In this document: positions 49,305-56,991 of the stretch, in pieces
How positions within the stretch are numbered: position 1 is the first letter of the stretch
Layout of the letters: every line of letters begins with the position of its first letter
Source of the DNA: Nocardia albiluteola
Lineage (GTDB): Bacteria; Actinomycetota; Actinomycetes; Mycobacteriales; Mycobacteriaceae
NCBI RefSeq assembly: GCF_018860155.1
Contig: NZ_JAHKNI010000003.1
Location: forward strand, 1 to 64,000
DNA length: 64,000 bases
Direction of reading: 5' to 3'
The notes under the pieces: generated by a model
Told to the model about the DNA's origin: nothing
Database searches by the model: none
The model's input: the letters and a program-made list of their open reading frames with translations, nothing else
Position numbers and translations under genes: made by a program

Positions 49305-50702
49305 CTAGTTCTCGGCGCGAGCGGCCTTGAGCAGTTCGGCGATGCTGTAGTGCACGGCCTCGGCCATCTCCTCGATGCCAGGGACCAGCTCACGGCAGGC
49401 GATGAAGCCGAAGTTCAGGTCGCCGCCGCAGGACAGCACCGTGATGTTCAACCCGGCGCCGTGGAAGACGGGCCCGAACGGATGCATCGCCTCGATGCGG
49501 TGGCCCAGGAAGTACAGCGGCACCTGCGGTCCCGGCACGTTCGATACGACCAGATTGTGCACGACCGGATGCCGGTCGGCCAGATCGAATTCCGAATATG
49601 CGCGCGCGGCGAGCTGGAACAGATTCGGCGGCGCGTACTGCGCCCAGTCCTGCAGGAAGTCCGCGCCGATCAGGTCGTGCTCCTGCTTGGCACCACGATT
49701 GAATTCGGCGATCAGCCCGAGCCGCTCGACGGGGTCCTCGATATCGGTGTAGAGCCGGGCGAACAGCGAGGAGACCTTGTTGATGCCCTGCTCGTGCCGG
49801 GAGGCGCCGTGCGTGGACACCGGGACCGAGGCGATCAGCGAGGTGTCGGGCAGTTCGCCGTGTGAGCGCAGATAGTCCCGCAGCGCCCCGGCCACGACGG
49901 CCAGCACCACGTCGTTCACCTTGACCCCGAAGGCCGCCCGGATGTCCTTGATGTCCGACAGGGTCGCCTTGGTGCACGCGATCGTGCGGTGCGGGGTGAT
50001 GGTCCGGTTGAACGGCGTGCGTGGCGCGGTGAACGGAATCGCCATGCCCTTCTTGTCGTTTCGCCGCCGCTCGATGAAACCGCCAACCATGCCAACGGTT
50101 TTCGGCACCATGCCGAAGACGCCGAGCTTGGCGGGCAGGCGAAGCAGGCCCCCGGCGGCGAGCATCACGTCGTTCGGCGCCGATTCGCCGATCTCCCGTC
50201 GCTCGGGCTCCGGATAGCGCACGCCGGGCTCCAGATCGCACAGGTGCATCATCATGTTCGTGCCGGTGATGCCGTCCACCGCGGCGTGATGGTACTTGGA
50301 GATGATCGCGATCCGGCCGTCCGCGAGGCCCTCGACGACCCACATCTCCCACAGCGGGCGGTCGTGATCCATGGACCGTCCGGCGATATCGGCGGTGAGC
50401 TCGTCCAGTTCGCGCTGCCCGCCCGGTGCCGGAACCCCGATCCGCCGGATGTGGTAATCGAGGTCGAAGTTCTTGTCCTCCACCCACACCGGGTGATCGA
50501 GGTCGAACGGCACCCGATGGGGCCGGCGCCGCATGGACGGCACCAGATGCAGGCGGCGGCCGAGTTCGGCCTTCAGCTCGGCGAATTCGTAGTTCGTGCC
50601 CGCGGCGACGGGGTCCAGGACCAGTAGGGCGCACACGTGCAGTAGCTGAGTATCGGTTTCGAGGTAGAGGAAGCTGGCGTCCAGCCCGGTCATTCGTTCC
50701 AT
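49305..50702 (-). CDS. wax ester synthase/diacylglycerol acyltransferase
   Basis: 465 residues, the usual WS/DGAT length. Catalytic His-His-Ala-Ala-Val-Asp-Gly near residue 140, the N-terminal Met-Thr-Gly-Leu-Asp-Ala-Ser-Phe-Leu-Tyr-Leu-Glu start and the late Asn-Val-Pro-Gly-Pro motif near 385. It joins acyl-CoA to diacylglycerol or fatty alcohol. It converges with the hydrolase gene (8 bases between stops). A KstR-like box sits 14 bases before its ATG with no clear Shine-Dalgarno, so the mRNA leader is very short. Confidence 0.95.
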   Translation of the reverse strand: MERMTGLDASFLYLETDTQLLHVCALLVLDPVAAGTNYEFAELKAELGRRLHLVPSMRRRPHRVPFDLDHPVWVEDKNFDLDYHIRRIGVPAPGGQRELDELTADIAGRSMDHDRPLWEMWVVEGLADGRIAIISKYHHAAVDGITGTNMMMHLCDLEPGVRYPEPERREIGESAPNDVMLAAGGLLRLPAKLGVFGMVPKTVGMVGGFIERRRNDKKGMAIPFTAPRTPFNRTITPHRTIACTKATLSDIKDIRAAFGVKVNDVVLAVVAGALRDYLRSHGELPDTSLIASVPVSTHGASRHEQGINKVSSLFARLYTDIEDPVERLGLIAEFNRGAKQEHDLIGADFLQDWAQYAPPNLFQLAARAYSEFDLADRHPVVHNLVVSNVPGPQVPLYFLGHRIEAMHPFGPVFHGAGLNITVLSCGGDLNFGFIACRELVPGIEEMAEAVHYSIAELLKAARAEN

Positions 50703-50715
50703 GCGTATAGCGTAT

Positions 50716-50729
50716 GAGAACGTGTTCTA
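50716..50729. promoter_or_regulatory. KstR-like box upstream of the wax ester synthase
   Basis: GAGAACGTGTTCTA; seven of the eight constrained bases fit TnnAACnnGTTnnA, with an AGAAC/GTTCT inverted repeat. It starts 14 bases before ATG 50702 and would overlap the promoter. Confidence 0.6.
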
Positions 50730-50902
50730 TTTTTCCCGCTCAGTGGGACGGGAGATCCGTCACAAACCGGTCGGTCATTCAGTTCAATGTGGTAATGAGA
50801 GTCGCCCTCCGGTAACGAGATTCGGGTGGATACGGTTGCGTGCCGATTGGGTATCTCTTCGGCAGAGTTCGTTGCCGCCCCCCGGCGCACCTCCTACCTT
50901 GG

Positions 50903-50941
50903 GCCCTATAGGGCTGGGATAATAGTCACTGACAAGTGTCA
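50903..50941. promoter_or_regulatory. palindromes and promoter-like sequence before the cutinase
   Basis: GCCCTATAGGGC (50903-50914) and TGACAAGTGTCA (50930-50941) are perfect or near-perfect palindromes flanking GATAATA, 37-75 bases before the cutinase ATG. Likely promoter and operator sites; the regulator is unknown. Confidence 0.4.
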
Positions 50942-50977
50942 CTCAGCCTCTCACAACGGCGTGAGTAGGTGGGAATC

Positions 50978-51631
50978 ATGGGCGACCGGAAGGGTTTGCT
51001 GTTCGGAAAATGGCGCATCGCAGGGATATTCGCCGTCTGGCTGGTGCTGGCGGGCGTGCTGTACCCGGCGCCGCGGGCCGTCGCACAGGGATGCGCGGCC
51101 GTGGACGTGGTGGTGGCCAGGGGGACCGGGGAGCCGGGCTATCTCGGCAGCGCGGTCGGTGATCCCCTGTACGCCCAGCTGCAACGCCGATTGCCCCTGA
51201 GTACCAGCGGATATCGGGTGAACTACCCGGCCGATCTGACCAATGTCCTGTCCGTCGGCGACGGCAGTGGCGACCTCGTCGCGCACGTGGCGGGTCAGGC
51301 CGCGGCCTGTCCCGGTCAGCGGTTCGTCCTGGTCGGTTATTCGCAGGGCGCCGTGGTTGTGCACACGGCGCTGGGCACCGGCATCACCGCCCCGATTCCC
51401 GGTGCGGTCCGGCTGGACGGCGCCCTGGGCTCGCGGGTGGCGGCGGTGCTGCTGTTCGGCGATCCGCTGCGGCTGGCCGGAACCGGCGTGCCGGGGGAGT
51501 ACGCCGCCCGCACCGCGAACTATTGCGCCCCGGGCGATCCCGTCTGCGCGGGCGGGCTGAACCCGGCCGCGCACGTGGCCTACGGCGGCGATTTCGTTGC
51601 GGCAGCGGACTTCACGGCCAACCGGCTGTGA
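50978..51631 (+). CDS. secreted cutinase-family serine esterase
   Basis: 217 residues from ATG 50978 (GGTGGGA upstream). A signal peptide (about 1-37, ending Ala-Val-Ala) leads to a cutinase fold: Val-Val-Val-Ala-Arg-Gly-Thr near residue 48, nucleophile Gly-Tyr-Ser-Gln-Gly near 121, disulfide pairs, catalytic Asp in Cys-Ala-Pro-Gly-Asp-Pro-Val-Cys near 187 and His in Ala-His-Val-Ala-Tyr near 202. Hydrolyses cutin, polyesters or long-chain lipids outside the cell. Confidence 0.93.
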   Translation: MGDRKGLLFGKWRIAGIFAVWLVLAGVLYPAPRAVAQGCAAVDVVVARGTGEPGYLGSAVGDPLYAQLQRRLPLSTSGYRVNYPADLTNVLSVGDGSGDLVAHVAGQAAACPGQRFVLVGYSQGAVVVHTALGTGITAPIPGAVRLDGALGSRVAAVLLFGDPLRLAGTGVPGEYAARTANYCAPGDPVCAGGLNPAAHVAYGGDFVAAADFTANRL

Positions 51632-51690
51632 ATTCGGACCTCGGGGATGGTGAGTCGGCGGAGTTTGCGGAGCCGGCGGGGTGGGTGAAC

Positions 51691-53376
51691 TCAGCGGCGC
51701 TGGATTCGGCTCGGTGGCGGTACCAGATTCGGGTGAGCCGCGAGGTAGGACTCGAGGGCATCCAGATCCGACGGTCCGACGCCGCTGGGCCGGCCCTGGG
51801 TGAAGACGCTGAAGCCGTCGCCGCCCGAGGCGAGGTAGTTGTTGGTCGAAACCTGGTATACCGCAGCGGGATCGAGGGGTTGATCGCCGACACGGACCGT
51901 GTCGGCGATCACTTTGTGTCCCTTGGGCGCGGCGTCGGAGTACGCGTAGGTGATGCCCGCCGCGGACAGCACGCCCGGGGCGACGCGGTTGTCCCACTGC
52001 TGCTCGAGCAGCGCGAGAAGTTGCGCACCGGTCAGGGCGACGGTCACCACCTCGTTGCCGAACGGCTCCACCGTGTAGGCCTGCTCGTAGGTGACGGCGC
52101 TGCCGCTCAGATCCGCCCGCACGCCACCGGGATTCATCACTGCGACCGACGCCTGGGCGGGAGCCATGGCCGCGAGCATGGAGTCGGCGATGACGTCACC
52201 CAGCGGCGAATCCCCGCCCGGCGCCGGTTCGTTCGGCAGTGGCCCGGCGGTGGAGCCGATGACCCGGGCGGCCAGCGGCGCGGACTGGGCGGCGTAGAAG
52301 TCGACCAGTTTCTGTGTAGCCGGATCGGGGGTGACGGTGCGGGTGACCACCCGATTGACGGCCGTGGCATCGACCTTGCCGCCGTGGAAGCGCAGCGTGA
52401 CATCGGTGATCAGCCGACCGTACGAGGCGCCCTGGGTGACCACCTTGCCATCGATGACGCAGTTGTAGGCCAGGTGGGTGTGGCCGGTGAGCAGCACGCG
52501 CACGGCCGGATCGACGTGCTGTGCCAGAGCGGTGACGTTCGGGGTGATACCCGCGCAGCCGTTGTAATCGGAGGGAGCCCCGTGGGTCTGCTGCGCGCCG
52601 CCGTCGTGGATCAGCGCGACGATCGTTTCCGCGCCCGCGGACTTCAGTTGCGGCACATACTTGTCGATGGCCTCGGCCTCGTCGCCGAAGGTGTAGCCCG
52701 CGATGGCCGTGGGCATGACGATGCCCGCGGTCGCCGGGGTCACGACGCCGACGACCCCGATCCTGTGGCCGCCGACCCGCAGCATCGTCCACGGCTGCAG
52801 CCCCGGGGGAAGTTGGCCGTTGGTGTCGGTGACATTCGCCGCCAGATACGGGAACACCGCGCCCGTGAAGGGCGAACCGGGAGAACAGCCGGTGGCGGCG
52901 CATCCGCCCTGCCGTATCCGTCGCAATTCCGGTATGCCGTGGTCGAATTCGTGATTGCCGACCGAGGAGGCGGCGACGCCGAGGTCGTTCATGTAGTCGA
53001 TGGTCGGCTCGTCGTGGAACAGCGCCGAGATCAGCGGGCTGGCGCTGACGTTGTCCCCGGCGGACACGATCGCGCTGGCCGGATACGCCGCGTGCAGGCG
53101 CGCCAGGTGGGCGGCGAGGTAGGCCGCACCGCCCGCGGTGTACGCGCCGACGTGCCCGTTGCCGCCCTGCGGCGGTTCCAGATTGCCGTGCAGATCGTTG
53201 ATCGCGAACAGGTGCACCTCGCCCGGTTGCGCGGGTGGCAGATTGTCCGTGGTAACCAGCGGAATGCCCGACGTTGCCGGCGGCACGGGCTTCGAGCCGT
53301 TGCCGCCGCAGCTGACCACGAGTACCACGAAGAGCACGGCGATCGTCGCCTCGACCGCGCGCTGACGCAGATTCAT
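51691..53376 (-). CDS. 5'-nucleotidase/metallophosphatase lipoprotein
   Basis: 561 residues. Lipoprotein signal with lipobox Val-Val-Ser-Cys at about residue 23. Metallophosphatase motifs in order: Asn-Asp-Leu-His-Gly-Asn near 60, Ala-Gly-Asp-Asn near 106, Gly-Asn-His-Glu-Phe-Asp near 140, and Gly-His-Thr-His near 298. The C-terminal 5'-nucleotidase domain starts near 365 with Ser-Pro-Leu-Gly-Asp-Val and contains Asn-Pro-Gly-Gly-Val-Arg. Releases nucleosides from extracellular nucleotides. Convergent with the cutinase gene. Confidence 0.93.
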   Translation of the reverse strand: MNLRQRAVEATIAVLFVVLVVSCGGNGSKPVPPATSGIPLVTTDNLPPAQPGEVHLFAINDLHGNLEPPQGGNGHVGAYTAGGAAYLAAHLARLHAAYPASAIVSAGDNVSASPLISALFHDEPTIDYMNDLGVAASSVGNHEFDHGIPELRRIRQGGCAATGCSPGSPFTGAVFPYLAANVTDTNGQLPPGLQPWTMLRVGGHRIGVVGVVTPATAGIVMPTAIAGYTFGDEAEAIDKYVPQLKSAGAETIVALIHDGGAQQTHGAPSDYNGCAGITPNVTALAQHVDPAVRVLLTGHTHLAYNCVIDGKVVTQGASYGRLITDVTLRFHGGKVDATAVNRVVTRTVTPDPATQKLVDFYAAQSAPLAARVIGSTAGPLPNEPAPGGDSPLGDVIADSMLAAMAPAQASVAVMNPGGVRADLSGSAVTYEQAYTVEPFGNEVVTVALTGAQLLALLEQQWDNRVAPGVLSAAGITYAYSDAAPKGHKVIADTVRVGDQPLDPAAVYQVSTNNYLASGGDGFSVFTQGRPSGVGPSDLDALESYLAAHPNLVPPPSRIQRR

Positions 53377-53450
53377 AGTCCTCGACTGTGACAGACCGAG
53401 GCTGCGTCCGCGCTGCGCGCCGGTGAATTTCGCGCGCTACCGGCCCGGCG

Positions 53451-53490
53451 GGCACCCGATCGTCATCCCTGCGGGCAGCGATCGGGTGCC
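53451..53490. terminator. terminator of the fatty acyl-CoA reductase gene
   Basis: Twelve perfect base pairs (53451-53462 with 53479-53490) around a 16-base loop, 16 bases past the reductase stop on the minus strand. Confidence 0.75.
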
Positions 53491-53506
53491 TCCGGTGAAC
53501 CGGAAA

Positions 53507-55537
53507 TCACCAGTGCAGGCCGGGGATTCGGTTCGTGATGCGGGTGAGCGGGCCGGGCATGCCCATCATGGGCTGGATGACGGGCGCGAGGGTGAGCAGC
53601 AATCCACCCTCGCCGGACCGCTTCTCGGAGTCCGCCTGCGGTCGGTCGTGCTCGCTGTCTCCGGAAATACCCCGGGCGGCAGCGGAATCCCGATCCATCC
53701 GGAAACTCCGGTTCAGGATCGCCTTCTTCACCGACGGCATCACGGTGTCCAGCACCTGCGCGACGGTCCCGATCGGGGTGTCGATGCGGGCGGGGCGATC
53801 GGTCAGCGCCCGCACCACGATGGCCGCGGCCTGCTCGGGGCTGTGCGCGGGGAAGGAGCGGTACGCGTCGGTCGGGGCGATCATCGGGGTGCGCACCAGC
53901 GGCATCCGCACCGAGGTGAAGGTGATTCCGGCGTCGGCGTTCTCCGTCGCCGCGACCTCGCTGAAGGCATCCAGCGCCGATTTGCTCGCCGCGTACGCCC
54001 CGAACCTCGGCATCTTGGTCTGCACCGCGATCGAGGAGATGTTGACGAAGTGACCGGCGCGGCGCTCGCGCATCGAGGGCAGCAGCGCCAGGATCAATCG
54101 CACCGCGCCGAAGTAGTTCACCGCCATCGTCCGCTCGAAATCGTGCATCCGGTCGGTGGAGTTGGCGACCGAGCGGCGGATCGAGCGGCCCGCGTTGTTC
54201 ACCACGTAATCGACGTGGTGGTAGTCGGCGAGCACCTGCTTGACCAGCAGCTCGACCTCCTTCTCGCTGGTGATGTCGCACGTGTACGCCTGGGCCGCAC
54301 CGCCGTTCGCTCGAATCTCGGACGCGGCGGCCTCGAGCTCCTCGGTCCCGCGCGCCACCATCAGCACCGTGGCTCCGCGCCGGGCGACCTCGTGCGCGGT
54401 GGCCAGGCCGATACCCGACGACGCCCCGGTGATCAGGACCGTCCGGCCGCGCAGCCGATCGCCGCCGTCGGCGGGCCGCGCTCGATCCGGATCCATGGAG
54501 GTGCGCCAGAACTCCCACAGTGCCGGCGCGTAGTCCTCGAAGCGCGGCGGGGTCAGGCCGCGCAGCTGGGAGCGGGTGGAATCGGAGACGAAGTGCGAGG
54601 CGAACGAGACGTGCGGGGCGACCTCGGGCGGAATTCCCGACTGGTCCAGCAGATAGTCGCGTAGCCGGGGCACGCCCGGCAGCTGTGCCAGGGCGCGCAG
54701 CGCGGCCCCGCTGCCCGGCAGCGTGCCCAGCGCCGAGGGTGCGCCCCCGGCCCGGGCCAGCGCGGCGTAGATCTCGGCGAACGGCTGCGGTTCGGGATTG
54801 ACCAGGTGGTACGTGCGGCGATTGCGACCTGGACGCCGGATCAGTTCCACCATCGCCGTGGCCACGTAGTCGACCGGGACGATATTGGTGGCGCCCAGAT
54901 CGGGCAGCATCATCGGCAGCTCGGACGGCAGCCCCGCCAGGCGGGCGATGGCGGGGAAGAAGTAGTAGGGGCCGTCGACCTTGTCCATCTCCCCGGTGCG
55001 GGAATCCCCGGCGATGATCGCGGGGCGATACACCCGCCAGCGCAGCCCCGGCGCCTCGCGCACCAGCTTCTCGGCGGCGAATTTGGTTCGGTGGTACGGG
55101 GATTCGAGATTCTGCCCCAGGTCGAAATCGTCCTCGAAGAAGTACCCGCGGTGGTCCCCGGCCACGGCCACGGACGACACGTGGTGCAGCATCGCGCCCA
55201 GGCCGGTCGCCAGGGCGATCACCGCGCGGGTGCCGGTGACGTTGGCCGCGTAGGCGGCTTCCTCGTCGGCGGTCATGTCGTAGACCGCGCCGAGGTGGAT
55301 CACGTGCTCGGCGGTCGGCGGATCATCGTGCAGCCCAAGGTCTTCCATGGTCAGATCGCCGATGAGCGGGAAGACGCGGTCGCTCGCGCCCCAGCCGTCC
55401 GTGAGCTCGGCGAGCTTGGCGACCGAGGCCTCGCGCACGAGCACGTGGACCACCGCCCCCGCGTCGCGGGCGAGCAATTCGGTGACGACCCGGCGCCCCA
55501 GAAATCCGGTGCCGCCGGTCACGATATAGGAGACCAT
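53507..55537 (-). CDS. two-domain fatty acyl-CoA reductase (SDR fusion)
   Basis: 676 residues from ATG 55537 (AGGAGG 5 bases upstream). The N-terminal extended-SDR domain has Thr-Gly-Gly-Thr-Gly-Phe-Leu-Gly (residues 6-13), Tyr-His-Arg-Thr-Lys near 150 and a NAD-type Rossmann fold. A second classical SDR domain starts near 376 with Thr-Gly-Ala-Ser-Ser-Gly-Ile-Gly, then Asn-Asn-Ala-Gly and Tyr-Ala-Ala-Ser-Lys. This two-domain plan is that of mycobacterial fatty acyl-CoA reductases that make fatty alcohols for wax esters. A wax ester synthase gene lies 2.8 kb downstream. Confidence 0.92.
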   Translation of the reverse strand: MVSYIVTGGTGFLGRRVVTELLARDAGAVVHVLVREASVAKLAELTDGWGASDRVFPLIGDLTMEDLGLHDDPPTAEHVIHLGAVYDMTADEEAAYAANVTGTRAVIALATGLGAMLHHVSSVAVAGDHRGYFFEDDFDLGQNLESPYHRTKFAAEKLVREAPGLRWRVYRPAIIAGDSRTGEMDKVDGPYYFFPAIARLAGLPSELPMMLPDLGATNIVPVDYVATAMVELIRRPGRNRRTYHLVNPEPQPFAEIYAALARAGGAPSALGTLPGSGAALRALAQLPGVPRLRDYLLDQSGIPPEVAPHVSFASHFVSDSTRSQLRGLTPPRFEDYAPALWEFWRTSMDPDRARPADGGDRLRGRTVLITGASSGIGLATAHEVARRGATVLMVARGTEELEAAASEIRANGGAAQAYTCDITSEKEVELLVKQVLADYHHVDYVVNNAGRSIRRSVANSTDRMHDFERTMAVNYFGAVRLILALLPSMRERRAGHFVNISSIAVQTKMPRFGAYAASKSALDAFSEVAATENADAGITFTSVRMPLVRTPMIAPTDAYRSFPAHSPEQAAAIVVRALTDRPARIDTPIGTVAQVLDTVMPSVKKAILNRSFRMDRDSAAARGISGDSEHDRPQADSEKRSGEGGLLLTLAPVIQPMMGMPGPLTRITNRIPGLHW

Positions 55538-55729
55538 CGTCCCTCCTGAATGTCGAACATGGTGCGACGCAACAACTTTCAGGTGCGTCATGACACAGTT
55601 CGTCCGGCATTCTCCGGTGGATGCGGACGCGAGCCATCCCCGCTAGCAAACTCGGGGATCGGATAGGAACCCCTTCGTGCCTAACTGGTGAGTAACTTTA
55701 CCGGCGCGCGCAATTGTCTGCAAACCAAA

Positions 55730-55774
55730 AGGCGCTCCCCGTGGTGTGGGACGTGTCACCACGTGGGAGCGCCT
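55730..55774. terminator. terminator of the heme oxygenase gene
   Basis: Stem with arms 55730-55746 and 55757-55774, 17 pairs with one bulge, directly downstream of the minus-strand heme oxygenase stop. Confidence 0.8.
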
Positions 55775-55862
55775 ATTGGTATCCGTGTCAATGGTTTTCA
55801 TATAACCGGCGGTAGCGCTCGGCTACCCGTCGGCATCCGTTGCCGATCGGATTGGGGCGAGC

Positions 55863-56543
55863 TCAACCCTGGTGCCGGAGCGGGAATTCCGCGGCCAGCT
55901 CGTGGAACATCGCCGTATTGAAATCGAAAGCGCCCTGGCACTCGCCCAGGACCCGCTGGCGCTCCAACTCGTCCACGGCCAGGCCGTCGAGCAGGTCGCG
56001 GTACTCGCGCTTGAAGGCGGCCGGGTTCGGGATCTGATCGAAGACGTAGAACCGCACACCGTCGCCGCGCTTGGGCAGCTGCCACAGCTTCTCGGCGGTG
56101 CCGCGGATGACCTGGCCGCCCGACAGATCGCCCAGATAGCGGGTGTAATGGTGCGCGACATATCCGGCCGGCCACGTCTGCGCGCACTCGAGCACCCGCG
56201 TGGCGTAGGCCGCGGTCGAGGGCAGCGGTTCGAGGTCCGCGCGCCAGTTCTCGCCACCGAGGTGCGCCAGATCGTCCTCGAGGTGGGCCACCCGCGCGAG
56301 TTCGGGCCGGACGAACGGGCCCGCCACCGGATCCTGCGCGAGGGTGTCCGCGTGCTCCTCGAGCGCCCGGTAGATGTGCCACAGCTGCCCGGTGTAGCGG
56401 TAGAACGCCGCCACGCCCAGGCCGCCGCCGAGCATGTCGCTCATGAACGTGGAGCTCTCCGCGTCCGCGTGTTGCCGCTCGGTAGCGGTGCGGATGCGCG
56501 CGGAGAACGGCGCGATCTCGGGCGGCGTGCTGGTCTCGGGCAT
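55863..56543 (-). CDS. biliverdin-producing heme oxygenase
   Basis: 226 residues. Proximal heme ligand His25 in Glu-Arg-Gln-His-Ala-Asp-Ala-Glu, distal helix Gly-Asp-Leu-Ser-Gly-Gly-Gln near 140, and Tyr-Thr-Arg-Tyr-Leu. Cleaves heme to biliverdin, CO and iron, so it serves iron acquisition. A strong terminator follows. The upstream 30 bases contain a weak iron-box-like sequence, so IdeR/DtxR control is possible but not shown. Confidence 0.93.
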   Translation of the reverse strand: MPETSTPPEIAPFSARIRTATERQHADAESSTFMSDMLGGGLGVAAFYRYTGQLWHIYRALEEHADTLAQDPVAGPFVRPELARVAHLEDDLAHLGGENWRADLEPLPSTAAYATRVLECAQTWPAGYVAHHYTRYLGDLSGGQVIRGTAEKLWQLPKRGDGVRFYVFDQIPNPAAFKREYRDLLDGLAVDELERQRVLGECQGAFDFNTAMFHELAAEFPLRHQG

Positions 56544-56570
56544 GGTCGGGCAGTCCTCGCTTCGGTCCGG

Positions 56571-56590
56571 CGCTACTTTGGGTTACCTAA
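56571..56590. promoter_or_regulatory. weak iron-box-like site upstream of heme oxygenase
   Basis: About 11 of 19 positions match the classical iron box, mostly in the right half (GTTACCTAA). Position (about 30 bases before the gene) fits, score does not convince. Confidence 0.25.
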
Positions 56591-56923
56591 ATTCTGCCCC
56601 GACGATACCGTCCGGAGCGTGCGCGGCGAATCGAACTTTCGGACGGTTCGCCCTCGTCCGTCGGTCGCCGACCGGGGAATTCGGCCGGTACGGACGGGGG
56701 CGGTTTGTGACGGTACCCACATCGCGCGCATTCGCCGCCTCTATTTCGCCGGGTCGATCGCCCCGGATCCGGCGTTTGCCCACGATTCCGGGCCGCCGAG
56801 CCCCGGAAAAGAGCCCGCCCGGGCGTAACTCGGCGCGATCAGGCGCCGATACGATTGAGATGGGCCCGGACGGGGCCGCCGAATAGGGAAAAGAAGGATG
56901 CTCGGGACCGACTGTTTATGCGC

Positions 56924-56943
56924 CGCCACCCTTCGGGGTGGCG
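56924..56943 (+). promoter_or_regulatory. UUCG-tetraloop hairpin in the NRPS leader
   Basis: CGCCACCC and GGGTGGCG form a perfect 8-bp stem closed by TTCG, ending 48 bases before the NRPS ATG. Could be an attenuator, mRNA-stability element or processing site. Confidence 0.55.
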
Positions 56944-56991
56944 ATTTCCGAAAGGCGGTACCGAGTATTCGCGCGCAAGCCGGGGGATCGA

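Larger units (their letters stand above)
56544..56991. other. 448-base divergent region between heme oxygenase and NRPS
   Basis: No gene is supported. Near 56571-56590 is a degenerate DtxR/IdeR-like half-site (GGGTTACCTAA), close to the heme oxygenase start. A perfect cUUCGg hairpin (56924-56943) lies in the NRPS leader. The remaining sequence has no clear feature. Confidence 0.5.

Noticed and set aside
56571..56590. functional iron box for heme oxygenase
   Set aside because: Only about 11 of 19 positions match the DtxR/IdeR consensus, mainly in one half; kept only as a weak site.
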